Source of the DNA: Paenirhodobacter populi
Lineage (GTDB): Bacteria; Pseudomonadota; Alphaproteobacteria; Rhodobacterales; Rhodobacteraceae
Assembly: GCF_004022215.1 (NCBI RefSeq)
Contig: NZ_SAUZ01000015.1
Coordinates: forward strand, 1 to 64,000
Length of the DNA: 64,000 nt
Direction of reading: 5' to 3'
Numbering within the stretch: position 1 is the first letter of the stretch; each line of letters begins with the position of its first letter. Positions 36,959 through 45,863 of this stretch are shown here, one piece after another. Made by a program: the position numbers and the translations under genes. The notes below the pieces were generated by a model. The model saw only the letters and a program-made list of their open reading frames with translations, was not told the DNA's origin and did not search any database.

Positions 36959-37357
36959 TCAGTCCTGTGTGCCGGTCCGGGCGAACCGCGCCCGCGCGTG
37001 TTCGACCTCGCCACTGTGCCGGTTGGCCCAGAGCACCAGCCCCATCACCGGCTCCAGCAGCGTCCGGCCCAGCGGGGTCAGCTCGTAATCAACGCGGGGC
37101 GGGATGGTCGGGAACTGGGTACGGGTGATCAGCCCGTCCTTTTCCAGACTGCGCAGCGTGAGCGTCAGCATCCGCTGCGAGATTTCGATCTTGCGCCGCA
37201 ATTCGCTGAACCGCAGCGGACCGTTCGACAGATGCCCGATGATCAGCAGGCTCCACTTGTCGCCCACGCGGCTGAGAAGCTCGCGCGCGAAACCGTCGCA
37301 ATCCGGCGGGCAGGGGGCCGGAGGCCGGACGGGCGTTTCGATGTGACCCGGTGACAT
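36959..37357 (-). CDS. HxlR-family regulator
   Basis: A 132-residue winged-helix regulator ([51 protein letters not shown]). An N-terminal Cys pair ([10 protein letters not shown]) precedes the HTH; HxlR/HypR/YodB members sense quinones and disulfide stress through such a cysteine. ATG at 37357 is favoured by AAGGC upstream. It is divergent from a DsbA-like/NmrA-like/old-yellow-enzyme operon, the typical target set. Confidence 0.88.
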   Translation of the reverse strand: MSPGHIETPVRPPAPCPPDCDGFARELLSRVGDKWSLLIIGHLSNGPLRFSELRRKIEISQRMLTLTLRSLEKDGLITRTQFPTIPPRVDYELTPLGRTLLEPVMGLVLWANRHSGEVEHARARFARTGTQD

Positions 37358-37403
37358 TGATGTGCCTTCTTGCAACCACGTTTCAAGTTCCGAATATAGC
37401 TCA

Positions 37404-37420
37404 GGTTACAAACGGGAACC
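37404..37420. promoter_or_regulatory. candidate HxlR operator
   Basis: GGTTACAAACGGGAACC is an imperfect 17-bp inverted repeat (GGTT...AACC arms) midway between the divergent HxlR and DsbA-like genes. Position and symmetry fit a dimeric winged-helix repressor; the assignment is by context only. Confidence 0.4.
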
Positions 37421-37467
37421 ATAGCTTCGGTCGCACACCGAGGCCCTTCGGGAAAGCGAGCCGCGAC

Positions 37468-38175
37468 ATGGCAACGAATACGCAAGGACTTGCCGTCGAG
37501 ATCTGGTCGGATGTGGTCTGCCCCTGGTGCTGGATCGGTGCGACACGTTTCGCCCGGGCGCTGTCGGGTTTTGAACACCGCGACCGGGTGGCGGTGACGC
37601 ATCACGCCTACCGGCTGATGCCCGGCATGGCGCCGCGACCGGTAGAAGAGATCGTGGCGGCGAAGATGGGGCTCCCCGCGTCGCAGGCTGGCGCTGTCTT
37701 CCGCCAGGTCGAGGAGGCGGCTGCCGGGGAGGGGCTGGAGTATCACCTTGCCGGCACGCTGACGGGCGATACGCTCGATGCCCACCGCCTGATCAAGCTG
37801 GCGGCGCAGGAGGGACGCGCGAACGCCATGCTGCTGCGCCTCTATCGGGCCTATCTCTCCGAAAAGGTCTCGGTCTTCGATCACGCCAGCCTGCTGGCGC
37901 TCGCGGCGGAGACCGGAATCGACCGCGACCGGGCGCAGGCGGTGCTGAAGGGAGATGCCTTCGGCGCGGAGGTGGAGCGCGACCAGCTGACGTTGCAGCG
38001 GCTCGGCGGCAATGGCGTGCCGTTCTTCCTGATCGGCGGCAAATACGCGGTCTCCGGGGCGCAGTCGCCCGAGGTCTTCGCGCAGGCGCTGGAGAAAGCC
38101 TGGGCCGACATGCCGGCCCGTCCCGAGGTTCTGGCCGATGGCGCGGTCTGCGGGCCGGACGGCTGCGCGATCTGA
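37468..38175 (+). CDS. FrnE-like DsbA-family oxidoreductase
   Basis: A 235-residue cytosolic thioredoxin-fold protein with active-site CPWC (SDVVCPWCWIG, about 22-25) and the FrnE/2-hydroxychromene isomerase helical insert; a conserved end GGNGVPFFLIGGKYAVSGAQ. FrnE proteins rearrange disulfides and help in oxidative or metal stress. No signal peptide. Start at 37468 (MATNTQGL) is chosen over an in-frame upstream ATG because the upstream residues carry no homology and cover the promoter. Confidence 0.87.
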   Translation: MATNTQGLAVEIWSDVVCPWCWIGATRFARALSGFEHRDRVAVTHHAYRLMPGMAPRPVEEIVAAKMGLPASQAGAVFRQVEEAAAGEGLEYHLAGTLTGDTLDAHRLIKLAAQEGRANAMLLRLYRAYLSEKVSVFDHASLLALAAETGIDRDRAQAVLKGDAFGAEVERDQLTLQRLGGNGVPFFLIGGKYAVSGAQSPEVFAQALEKAWADMPARPEVLADGAVCGPDGCAI

Positions 38176-38201
38176 CCCATGCCTTCTGCACAGGAAACAC
38201 C

Positions 38202-39125
38202 ATGACCACCACACCCCGCCTTTTCGTGACCGGCGCCGGCGGTAATCTCGGCCGCGGCGTCGTCGAATCACTGCTCGAAGCCAAGGCCGAGGGCGCAGAA
38301 GCCGATGTCGTCGCCGGCAGCCGCGATCCCGGCAAGCTCTCCGATCTCGCCGCGCGCGGCGTGGAGCTGCGCCGCGCCGATTTCGACGACCCAGAGGAAC
38401 TGGCCGAGGTCCTTGGCGGCATCGACCGGGTGCTGATCATCTCGGCCCCCGATACCCCGCAGGATCCGCCGCTGCGCCTGCGCCAGCATCTGGCGGCGGT
38501 CGAGGCGGCGGCGAAGGCGGGCGTCGGGCATATCAGCTATACCTCGATGCAGAAGCCCGAACCCGGCTCGGCCGTGCCCTTCGCGCCCGACCACCACGGC
38601 ACCGAGCAGGCCATCGCGCAGACCGGCATTCCCTTCACCATCCTGCGGCCGAACTGGTATGCCGACAGTGTCTTCATGTGGCTGCCGCAGGTGCTGGCCA
38701 CCGCCCGGTGGGTCAGCGCGGCGGGTGACGGGCGGGTCGCCCATGTCTGGCGCGACGATCTGGCCCGCGCCGCTGCCGCCGCGCTGCTGGCAGGCGGAAC
38801 GGAAAGCCGCAGGCTCGACATCTCCGGCCCCGAGGCGCTGACGGCGGCGGAGATCGTCGCCATCGTGAACGAGGTCTTCGGCGCCTCGGTCACTCTGGTG
38901 GCGGTCAGCGATGCGGATCTGGCGGCGGGTCTTGCCGGCGCCGGTTTGCCCGCGCCGCTGGTCGAACTGCTGGTGGCGATCGACGTGAACACGCGCAACG
39001 GCGGGGTCGCGACCGTCACCGACGCTTTCGAGTGGCTTACCGGCCGAAGGCCGCGCAGCCTGCGCGACTACCTGCTTGTCCATCGTGACGCCCTGCGTGC
39101 CGCCGCCCGTGCTATCGCGCAATAG
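38202..39125 (+). CDS. NmrA-like NAD(P)H-binding oxidoreductase
   Basis: A 307-residue Rossmann protein. Dinucleotide motif GAGGNLGRGVVESLL near the N-terminus, RADFDDPEELAEVL, YTSMQKPEP and the C-terminal HxLR-type substrate domain place it with NmrA/QorB-like quinone reductases. Probably reduces quinones or acts as a redox sensor. It lies 26 bases after the DsbA-like gene and 35 before the old yellow enzyme, all in one operon. Confidence 0.87.
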   Translation: MTTTPRLFVTGAGGNLGRGVVESLLEAKAEGAEADVVAGSRDPGKLSDLAARGVELRRADFDDPEELAEVLGGIDRVLIISAPDTPQDPPLRLRQHLAAVEAAAKAGVGHISYTSMQKPEPGSAVPFAPDHHGTEQAIAQTGIPFTILRPNWYADSVFMWLPQVLATARWVSAAGDGRVAHVWRDDLARAAAAALLAGGTESRRLDISGPEALTAAEIVAIVNEVFGASVTLVAVSDADLAAGLAGAGLPAPLVELLVAIDVNTRNGGVATVTDAFEWLTGRRPRSLRDYLLVHRDALRAAARAIAQ

Positions 39126-39160
39126 CGCCCTTCACCCCTCAAGGAAACGGAGCCTTCCCC

Positions 39161-40258
39161 ATGACATTGCCTGCAGATGCAGAGCTTTTCTCGCCCTATG
39201 ACCTCGGTTCACTCCGGTTGAAGAACCGCCTCGTCATGGCCCCGATGACCCGCTCGCGCGCGGTTGAGGATAATCTGGCCAACCCGCTGGCTGCGACCTA
39301 TTACGCGCAGCGTGCCGGCGCGGGCCTGATCATCTCCGAGGCCACGCAGGTCAGCCCGCAGGGCGTGGGCTATATCCGCACCCCCGGCATCCATTTGCCC
39401 GAACAGGTTGCTGCCTGGCGCGAGGTGACCAAGGCAGTCCATAAGGCCGGCGGCGCGATCTTCGCCCAGCTCTGGCATGTCGGCCGCGTCTCGCATCCCG
39501 AATTCCACGGTGGTGCGCTGCCGGTCGCGCCCTCAGCCATCGCGGGCGAGGGGGAGGTCTATATCTCGACCGGCCGGGTGCCACTGGGTGTGCCACGCGC
39601 GCTGGAGACCGATGAGATCCCCGGCATCATCGAGGATTTTCGCAAGGCCGCTCTCAACGCCTGCGAGGCCGGGTTCGACGGAGTCGAGATCCACGGCAGT
39701 TCCGGCTATCTGCTGGACCAGTTCCTGCGCGACGGCTCGAATATCCGCACGGATCAATATGGCGGCAGCATCGAGAACCGCGCCCGTTTCCCTCTGGAAA
39801 TCGCCGCCGCCGTGGCCGGGGCCATCGGCGCGGACCGTGTGGGCTATCGCGTCGGGCCGAACCTGAACATTCACGGTATGAAGGATTCCGATCCGAAAGC
39901 GACCTTCACCTACCTGGCCGGCGAACTGGACAAATTGGGACTCGTCTATCTTCACGTCGCCGAACCCATCGCCGGCCCCACGGCTTTGCCGCCCGAGGTG
40001 GAACGCATCGCCCCGCACCTGCGCAAGGTGTTCACCCGGGGCCTGATCTTGAACGGCGGTTATGACGTCGATCTGGGCGAGGCTGCGGTTTCATCCGGCA
40101 CGGCTGATCTGGTCGCCTATGGCGTGCCTTTCCTCGCAAACCCCGACCTGCCGGAGCGATTCCGGCAGGGTGCGGCGCTGAACGCGCCCGATTTCACAAG
40201 CTTCTATGCGACCGAAAACGGCGATGCGGTCGGATATATCGACTATCCCACGCTTTGA
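39161..40258 (+). CDS. old yellow enzyme / N-ethylmaleimide reductase
   Basis: A 365-residue FMN-dependent alkene reductase of the OYE class. Key segments: LKNRLVMAPMTRSRA, GLIISEATQVSPQG, QLWHVGRVSHPEF, HGSSGYLLDQFLRDGSN and RTDQYGGSIENRARF, with the C-terminal GVPFLANPDLPERF. It detoxifies electrophiles such as maleimides, nitrate esters and unsaturated aldehydes. Last gene of the HxlR-controlled operon. The closest experimentally known relative is probably NemA. Confidence 0.93.
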   Translation: MTLPADAELFSPYDLGSLRLKNRLVMAPMTRSRAVEDNLANPLAATYYAQRAGAGLIISEATQVSPQGVGYIRTPGIHLPEQVAAWREVTKAVHKAGGAIFAQLWHVGRVSHPEFHGGALPVAPSAIAGEGEVYISTGRVPLGVPRALETDEIPGIIEDFRKAALNACEAGFDGVEIHGSSGYLLDQFLRDGSNIRTDQYGGSIENRARFPLEIAAAVAGAIGADRVGYRVGPNLNIHGMKDSDPKATFTYLAGELDKLGLVYLHVAEPIAGPTALPPEVERIAPHLRKVFTRGLILNGGYDVDLGEAAVSSGTADLVAYGVPFLANPDLPERFRQGAALNAPDFTSFYATENGDAVGYIDYPTL

Positions 40259-40270
40259 GACAGCGAAGCG

Positions 40271-40291
40271 CGTTCCGGCAAAGCCGGAGCG
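40271..40291 (+). terminator. hairpin after old yellow enzyme gene
   Basis: A nine-base-pair stem (CGTTCCGGC / GCCGGAGCG, one G-T pair) with an AAA loop, 12 bases after the stop codon. No T tract follows, so termination may need help, but place and strength fit an operon end. Confidence 0.5.
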
Positions 40292-40695
40292 TGCCCGACC
40301 CGCCGCCCGCTTGTCTGCACTCTGCCGATACTCCCATGGTTCCCGGCTGGCGGGGGAATGCGCGATCTGCGCCAGCCCCTGTCGCCCGCATCTGCACCTG
40401 AAGCAGAATGCTGCATACGAGGCCTCCGATCCGCCGAAGTCGCGCCGGGATCCCGTGGTCAGGTCCGGCCGCTCAGAAGGCTGGCGATCAAGCCCGCGAT
40501 GTCGCCCTCGATCTCGCCGCCTTCCTCTTCCGCCATAACCTTGACGCCGACCACATCCCTCAGCACCCCGACGCCCAGCAGGACTGCCGCGACAAGCGCA
40601 GCGTTCCTTTCAGATATTCCTGCCCTTTTGCGAACAAGCAACGGTATGAAATCTTCGGCGATCAAATCGTGCAGAACCCGAGAGGCATCGGCACC
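40292..40695. other. intergenic region with a doubtful short frame
   Basis: About 400 bases between the old yellow enzyme gene and an IS5 remnant. One minus-strand frame (40665 to 40459, 68 codons) gives a plausible C-terminal membrane-protein fragment (FIPLLVRKRAGISERNAALV, then AAVLLGVGVL), probably the tail of a gene cut by the IS element. Nothing else recognised. Confidence 0.35.
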
Positions 40696-41233
40696 GCCCT
40701 GTTACACAAATCGGGTGAGGGCCGGCGTTCCCCCTTCCCCGGACAGACTCGTCCCTTGGCTTGCGTGACGGGTGTGCCGAGCGCGTCGAAACTGTTGAGC
40801 ACCGCGAAACGGACCTGGAACTCCACAGCCTGACGGTGAAGTCGCACGCAGACAGGCTTTGGCCCAGCAGTTTGACACAGTGCATCTTGATCTCGGCACG
40901 GCTTCGGCGGTGATACCCGCTCCAACGTCGCCAGATGGTTCGCCCAAACCCTGTAGTCTAGCTCAATGCGATGCCGACAGCACCTTGATCGTCGGGCTGG
41001 CTGAATAGCGGCATCGCTGTAGTCAGGCTATCGGCCGCGCTTGCCGGCAGGCACAGACTCCCAGGTCATTGTGGGGTCAAACCACATGATCAGCGACCCC
41101 TCGGCGCTTGAGCGCAGCATAGTAGGCAGGCCGTTCCGGATCCTGTAGGCGGGGAGTGTGGACCTACTCACGTCGCGCAGCTACCAAGCTGGATTCACAA
41201 GCTGAATCCTGGACGGGATCTGCGCAACAAAGC
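40696..41233 (-). pseudogene. IS5-family element, internally deleted
   Basis: The 538-bp remnant has matching ends: GCCCTGTTACACAAATC at the left and the complement of GATCTGCGCAACAAAGC at the right (12 of 17 identical). On the minus strand the transposase N-terminus is visible (YYAALKRRG, frameshift, GSLIMWFDPTMTWESVPAG, an in-frame TAG, then DYSDAAIQ). The middle is missing and the C-terminus follows (KMHCVKLLGQSLSACDF, then a frameshift to VEFQVRFAVLNSFDALGTPV). It separates the electrophile module from the metal module. Confidence 0.8.
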
Positions 41234-41255
41234 CGCTTTCTGACGCAACACCAGG

Positions 41256-41690
41256 TCAGATACCAGCCTTGCCAGAAAGGGGCCGGACGTAAATCTCCAG
41301 CCGATGCCCCACGATCTCGAAACCATGCTCCCTGGCGATCTTCTGCTGCAGGATTTCAATCTCGTCGCAGCGGAACTCCACCACCTCGTCCGTCTCGACA
41401 TTCACGAAATGATCGTGATGCTCCGACCCGCCGGCCTCGTAGCGTGCCCGGCCATCGGCGAAGCTGTGGCGCTCGATCAGGCCATGTTCGGCGAGGGTGT
41501 TCATCGTCCGATACACCGTCGCGATGTTGATGCCGGGCTCGACCGCCATGACCCGCCGGTGAAGCTCCTCGGCATCGGGGTGGTCGGGGGACGCGGAGAG
41601 AACCCGCAGGATGGTGCGCCTGGGGCCCGTCAGGCGCATGCCCTTTTCCTTGCAGAGTTCGGCGAGTTTCTCTTCCAGATCTTTGGTCAT
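41256..41690 (-). CDS. fur: Fur-family metal regulator, copy 2
   Basis: A 144-residue Fur/Mur protein nearly identical to the copy at 33168-33599 (winged helix INIATVYRTMNTLAEHGLI; metal site GGSEHHDHFVNVETDEVVEF). It follows gpmA in the same direction with a 137-base gap. With Fe or Mn bound it should repress genes carrying the alphaproteobacterial Fur/Mur dyad, five of which lie in this cargo. Its own upstream gap shows no dyad. Confidence 0.9.
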   Translation of the reverse strand: MTKDLEEKLAELCKEKGMRLTGPRRTILRVLSASPDHPDAEELHRRVMAVEPGINIATVYRTMNTLAEHGLIERHSFADGRARYEAGGSEHHDHFVNVETDEVVEFRCDEIEILQQKIAREHGFEIVGHRLEIYVRPLSGKAGI

Positions 41691-41827
41691 GTGGCCGGAT
41701 TTCTTGTGTTGGGTTAGCCGGTCAACGCCTTGCGCGGACTTTCTTTTCAGTTTCAGAATAGCAGCGGCGTGCGCAAGGGTCATCACAGGATCGTCGGGAA
41801 AGTCTGCACCAGGCCGCCAATGGCGCG

Positions 41828-42460
41828 CTATCGTAAATCCGGACGGAGCTCCTCCATCGAAAGCATGTCTCCGCTGGCACCGATCCGATAGATCATCGGA
41901 ACCCCGGTCGCGATCTCCCTGCCGACGATCGCGTCACGGTCCAGCGTCTCGAGTTTCATGATCAGCCCGCGCAAGGAGTTGCCATGCGCGGCGATCAGGA
42001 CGGTCTTTCCTTGCTGGAGGAGCGGCGCAGCATGGCTGTCGTACCAGGGCAGGACGCGATTGGCGGTGTCCTCCAGGCTCTCCCCCCCCGGCGGAACGAC
42101 GTCGAAAGAGCGGCGCCAGATGTGGACCTGCGCGTCACCCCACCGTTTGCGGGCATCGTCCTTGTCGAGTCCGGAAAGCTCACCATAGTCACGCTCGTTG
42201 AGCCTTGAGCTGCGGGTGATCGTAAGATCGGCGATGCCCATTTCCAGGAGCACGTGATCAAGCGTGTGATAGGCACGCTGCAGCGCCGAGGTGAACCAGA
42301 AATCGGGGATTATATCGCGCTGGCGCAGGGCCTTCCCGGCCTGTCGCGCCTCCTCGATCCCACGCGCCGTCAGGTCGGGATCGCGTATGCCGGTGAAGAG
42401 GTTTTGCGCATTCCAGGTGCTTTGGCCATGGCGCAACAGGATCAGGGCTCCGGTCATCAT
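41828..42460 (-). CDS. gpmA: 2,3-bisphosphoglycerate-dependent phosphoglycerate mutase
   Basis: A 210-residue cofactor-dependent glycolytic mutase. The phospho-His motif RHGQSTWN has H11, the proton donor E89 is in LNERDYGELSGLD, and the second His (H159) in AAHGNSLRG. This enzyme needs no metal, unlike the Mn-dependent GpmI, so it can keep glycolysis running when Mn is short. It is transcribed away from ahpF from a shared control region with two Fur/Mur-like dyads. The second Met (42457) is an equally possible start. Confidence 0.92.
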   Translation of the reverse strand: MMTGALILLRHGQSTWNAQNLFTGIRDPDLTARGIEEARQAGKALRQRDIIPDFWFTSALQRAYHTLDHVLLEMGIADLTITRSSRLNERDYGELSGLDKDDARKRWGDAQVHIWRRSFDVVPPGGESLEDTANRVLPWYDSHAAPLLQQGKTVLIAAHGNSLRGLIMKLETLDRDAIVGREIATGVPMIYRIGASGDMLSMEELRPDLR

Positions 42461-42518
42461 GATGCCTTTGGTGAAGAACGATTCTCAGCCTCAGCCTGGC
42501 AAGCCTCTCTGATGATAC

Positions 42519-42533
42519 TGCAAATCACTCGCA
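42519..42533. promoter_or_regulatory. Fur/Mur-like dyad, gpmA-ahpF region, site 1
   Basis: TGCAAATCACTCGCA: arms TGCRA and TCGCA around a five-base centre, the same architecture as the sites at 42574, 55414, 55469 and 55516 and as published alphaproteobacterial Fur/Mur boxes. It lies 59 bases from the gpmA start. Repression by metal-loaded Fur/Mur is expected. Confidence 0.7.
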
Positions 42534-42573
42534 ATATGCTTGACCAAGACAACCTTTTCGCCGAGAAGTCAAT

Positions 42574-42588
42574 TGCGATCCAGTCGCA
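42574..42588. promoter_or_regulatory. Fur/Mur-like dyad, gpmA-ahpF region, site 2
   Basis: TGCGATCCAGTCGCA: perfect arms TGCGA/TCGCA. It lies 28 bases before the ahpF start codon and exactly 55 bases (start to start) from site 1, so both are on the same helical face or nearly so. Suitable to repress ahpF directly. Confidence 0.75.
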
Positions 42589-42615
42589 ACAAGATTCGCG
42601 CTCCGGGAGATTTCG

Positions 42616-44181
42616 ATGCTCGACGCCAACATGAAAACCCAGCTTCGGGCCTATCTGGAGCGGCTGAAGCGCCCGGTCGAAATCACGACCTTCGCCGACG
42701 ACAGCTCCGGATCGCGCGAGATGCTGGCCCTTGTGGAGGATATCCGCAGCCTTTCGGACAAGATAACCGTCACGGCGGGTCAGGGGGGCGAGCGTGTGCC
42801 TTCCTTCGCCCTGACCACGCCGGGGCAGGATATCCACCTCACCTTCGCGGGCGTGCCGATGGGTCACGAATTCACCTCACTGGTGCTGGCATTGTTGCAG
42901 GTGGGCGGCCACCCGCCCAAAGCCGAGCAGGCGCTGCTCGACCAGATCAGGGCGCTGAAGGGCACCTTCCGGTTCGAGACCTGGTTCTCGCTGTCGTGCC
43001 AGAACTGCCCCGATGTGGTGCAGGCGCTGAACCTCATGGCGGTGCTGAATCCCGGCATCGAACATGTCGCCATCGACGGCGCGCTGTTCCGGTCCGAGGT
43101 CGAGGCGCGGCAGGTGATGTCGGTGCCGACGATCTTCCTCAACGGCGCGCCGTTCGGCGCGGGCCGGATGGGCGCGGAGGAAATCCTGGCAAAGATCGAC
43201 AGCGGCGCGGCCAGTCGCACGGCGGATGCGATCAATGCGCAGGCGCCGTTCGACGTTCTGGTCGTGGGTGGCGGGCCGGCGGGTGCCGCGGCGGCTGTCT
43301 ATGCCGCGCGCAAGGGCATCCGCACCGGCGTCGTGGCCGAGCGGTTCGGCGGCCAGGTTCTGGACACCATGGCGATCGAGAACCTGATCTCGGTGCCGCA
43401 TACCGAAGGCCCGAAGCTCGCCCGCGCGCTGGAAACCCATGTGCGCGACTATGACGTGCAGATCATGAACGGCCAGACGGCGGCGAAGCTCGAAGAAACC
43501 GCCGGGGGCTTTTGCGTCACGCTGACCTCCGGCGCGAGCCTGACCTCGACCAGCCTGATCCTGGCGACCGGCGCGCGCTGGCGGCGCATGGGCGTGCCGG
43601 GGGAGGAGGACTATCTGAACAAGGGCGTGGCCTTCTGCCCGCATTGCGACGGCCCCCTGTTCAAGGGCAAGCGTATCGCGGTCATAGGCGGCGGCAATTC
43701 CGGCGTCGAGGCGGCGATCGACCTCGCCGGCATCGTCACCCATGTGACTCTGATCGAATACGACAAAAGTCTGCGCGCAGACGAGGTGCTGCAACGGAAG
43801 CTGCGCTCGCTGTCCAACGTGACCATCCTCACGCAGGCCCGCACCACAGAAGTCAAAGGGGACGGCACCCGCGTCACCGGTCTGTCCTGGGAGGACCGGG
43901 CCGGCGGCGAGCTGCGCGAATTGCCGCTGGAAGGGATTTTCGTCCAGATTGGCCTTGTCCCCAATACCGAATGGCTGAAGGGCACGCTTACGCTGTCGCC
44001 GCGCGGCGAGATCGTGGTGGATACCCATGGCGCGACCTCTTTGCCCGGGGTCTTTGCCGCTGGAGATTGCACCACTGCGCCCTACAAGCAGATCGTCATC
44101 GCCATGGGTGAGGGCGCGAAGGCCTCGCTCGCCGCCTTCGACCACCTGATCCGCCTGCCGGTGGGCGAGAAAGCGGCCTGA
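42616..44181 (+). CDS. ahpF: alkyl hydroperoxide reductase subunit F
   Basis: A 521-residue NADH-dependent flavoprotein that re-reduces AhpC. The N-terminal double-thioredoxin domain has the CxxC at C128-C131 ([12 protein letters not shown]), followed by a thioredoxin-reductase core with FAD motif [19 protein letters not shown], redox CPHCDGP, and NADH motif [15 protein letters not shown]. The start [10 protein letters not shown] matches E. coli AhpF residue by residue, with GGGAGA as ribosome site. Its partner ahpC is 7.5 kb away (51714-52277) in the other control unit of the island. First gene of a run continuing through the P1B ATPase gene. Confidence 0.96.
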   Translation: MLDANMKTQLRAYLERLKRPVEITTFADDSSGSREMLALVEDIRSLSDKITVTAGQGGERVPSFALTTPGQDIHLTFAGVPMGHEFTSLVLALLQVGGHPPKAEQALLDQIRALKGTFRFETWFSLSCQNCPDVVQALNLMAVLNPGIEHVAIDGALFRSEVEARQVMSVPTIFLNGAPFGAGRMGAEEILAKIDSGAASRTADAINAQAPFDVLVVGGGPAGAAAAVYAARKGIRTGVVAERFGGQVLDTMAIENLISVPHTEGPKLARALETHVRDYDVQIMNGQTAAKLEETAGGFCVTLTSGASLTSTSLILATGARWRRMGVPGEEDYLNKGVAFCPHCDGPLFKGKRIAVIGGGNSGVEAAIDLAGIVTHVTLIEYDKSLRADEVLQRKLRSLSNVTILTQARTTEVKGDGTRVTGLSWEDRAGGELRELPLEGIFVQIGLVPNTEWLKGTLTLSPRGEIVVDTHGATSLPGVFAAGDCTTAPYKQIVIAMGEGAKASLAAFDHLIRLPVGEKAA

Positions 44182-44202
44182 GGCCGGGAAAAGGAGTGGT
44201 CG

Positions 44203-44748
44203 ATGTTTCCGGATCGAATCCTGCCGATCGACGATCCCCGCTTGCGGCGGCCATCCGAACCGGTCGCGGAGATCGATACCGATACGCGGGCGCTGGCCGC
44301 ACATATGTTTCGCGTCATGGATGCCGCGCACGGGGCAGGGCTGGCGGCCGTCCAGCTCGGCATTCTCCTCCGGCTGATCGTCGTGGATGTGGAGGACGGA
44401 CGTGGCGCCCGCCACCGGCTGGCTCTCGCCAACCCCGAGATCGCAGAGGCGGGTTCCGGACAGATCGCCGGGCTGGAAGGCTGTCTTTCGATGCCGGGCA
44501 TCAGCCAGCAGGTCGCGCGGTCCAAAACGGTCACGGTGCGTTACACCGGGCTTGACGGGCATCGGGTCAGTCTCGTCGCGGACGGGATGCTTGCGGTCTG
44601 TCTCCAGCACGAGATCGACCACACGAACGGCATCGTCTTCATCGACCGGATGTCGCGCCTGAGACGGGATCAGGCCCGACGGCAATACGCGCGGAACCTG
44701 CGGCTTGCCTCCCGCCGGGACCGCTCATCCGAAAGCGCAATGCAATGA
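44203..44748 (+). CDS. def: peptide deformylase (accessory copy)
   Basis: A 181-residue metallo-deformylase removing the formyl group from nascent proteins. All three motifs are complete: GAGLAAVQLG, EGCLSMPG (metal ligand C94) and QHEIDHTNG (H136, E137, H140). The native metal is Fe(II), which peroxide destroys. An extra copy beside ahpF under a Fur-type operator points to a stress-time substitute; resistance to a deformylase inhibitor is another possibility. AAGGAG precedes the start; the end overlaps map (ATGA). Confidence 0.92.
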   Translation: MFPDRILPIDDPRLRRPSEPVAEIDTDTRALAAHMFRVMDAAHGAGLAAVQLGILLRLIVVDVEDGRGARHRLALANPEIAEAGSGQIAGLEGCLSMPGISQQVARSKTVTVRYTGLDGHRVSLVADGMLAVCLQHEIDHTNGIVFIDRMSRLRRDQARRQYARNLRLASRRDRSSESAMQ

Positions 44749-45521
44749 CCATCGGCAACGAGGACGATCTGGCGAAACTGCGCGTGATCGGGCGTATCGT
44801 CGCCATGACCCTGCAGAAGATGGGCGCGGTGCTGGAACCCGGCATGACCACGGCTGAACTCGACGCCATCGGGCGCGATTGCCTGGAGCGCGAAGGGGCG
44901 CGTTCCGCGCCGCAACTGGACTACAAGTTCCCGGGCGCGACCTGCATCAGCGTGAACGAGGAGGCCGCGCATGGCATCCCCGGCCCGCGCCGGATCCAGC
45001 GCGGCGATCTGGTAAATATCGACGTCTCGGCGGAACGCGACGGTTTCTACTCGGATACCGGGGCATCCTTCATCGTGCCGCCGGTGATGCCGAACATCCG
45101 CCAGCTCTGCGAGGATGGCGAACGCGCGACCTGGGAGGGGATCCGACAGGTCCGGACCGGCCAGCGGTTTTCGGAGATAGGCCGTGCCATCGGCAGTTTC
45201 GCCCGCAAGAAGGGCTACAGCCTGATCCGCGATCTGGCCAGCCATGGTGTCGGCAGATCGCTCCACGAATATCCCGATGCGCTGGCGACCTGGAACAATC
45301 CCGCTGACAAGCGGATCATGCGCGAGGGCATGGTTTTCACCATCGAGCCGTTCCTGTCTCTGGGCGCGTGGCAGACCGTGCAGGGCGGCGATGGCTGGAC
45401 GCTCTACGCCATGCCGCCTGCGCCGGTCGTCCAGTTCGAGCACACACTCGTCGCGACGCGGCAGGGGCCTGTCATCCTCACCCTGCGTGATAATGCATTC
45501 CAGGGCGGCCTCCTGCAATGA
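44745..45521 (+). CDS. map: methionine aminopeptidase type I (accessory copy)
   Basis: A 258-residue enzyme that removes initiator Met. Metal ligands are D93, D104, H167, E201 and E232, with substrate His H76 (AAHGIPG); all motifs are intact. It acts straight after deformylase, and the two genes overlap by four bases. The enzyme uses Fe(II) or Mn(II). A decayed near-copy lies at 33779-34409. The last codons overlap the next gene. Confidence 0.93.
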   Translation: MTIGNEDDLAKLRVIGRIVAMTLQKMGAVLEPGMTTAELDAIGRDCLEREGARSAPQLDYKFPGATCISVNEEAAHGIPGPRRIQRGDLVNIDVSAERDGFYSDTGASFIVPPVMPNIRQLCEDGERATWEGIRQVRTGQRFSEIGRAIGSFARKKGYSLIRDLASHGVGRSLHEYPDALATWNNPADKRIMREGMVFTIEPFLSLGAWQTVQGGDGWTLYAMPPAPVVQFEHTLVATRQGPVILTLRDNAFQGGLLQ

Positions 45522-45841
45522 ATGAGGATGAACTCCTGGCCGCGCTGAAATCCTGCCGAATCGCCCACCATATTCCGGGCCGTTTGCGTGTGAAGCTCGG
45601 GACACATGCCTCGACGGCACTTCCGGGCAAGGCGGAGGCGATTTGGCTTCTGAACCGGCTCCGCAGGCTCGATGGGGTGAAAGCGGTATCGCTGAATGCC
45701 CTGGCCCGATCCTGTACCGTCGAATATTTGCCCTCGCTCATTTCGCCCGCAGCCTGGGAAGATTTACTGGCGGGAATTGAATCGCAATCCGCGTCCGCAC
45801 TTCTTGAGCGGTTTGCCCTGGGCGAAGGAGAACAAGGGTAA
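45518..45841 (+). CDS. HMA_2-type domain protein
   Basis: A 107-residue cytosolic protein with the HMA_2 fold signature HHIPGRLRVKLG (residues 17-28) in place of the metal-binding CxxC, and a second half LRRLDGVKAVSLNALARSCT typical of ferredoxin-like HMA repeats. The same degenerate domain begins the ATPase encoded downstream (HSLPARARFRC). Such stand-alone HMA_2 proteins accompany P1B ATPases of ferrosome-like and CtpC-like loci. It overlaps map by four bases. Confidence 0.75.
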   Translation: MNEDELLAALKSCRIAHHIPGRLRVKLGTHASTALPGKAEAIWLLNRLRRLDGVKAVSLNALARSCTVEYLPSLISPAAWEDLLAGIESQSASALLERFALGEGEQG

Positions 45842-45863
45842 AGATGAAAAGGAACAAAGGAAA

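Noticed and set aside
40459-40665. 68-residue hydrophobic protein as an independent gene
   Set aside because: It has no ribosome site, begins in mid-pattern and adjoins an IS remnant, so at most it is the tail of a destroyed gene.
42877-44685. 602-codon minus-strand frame opposite ahpF and def
   Set aside because: Antisense shadow; low-complexity His/Arg/Ala composition, while ahpF aligns end to end on the plus strand.
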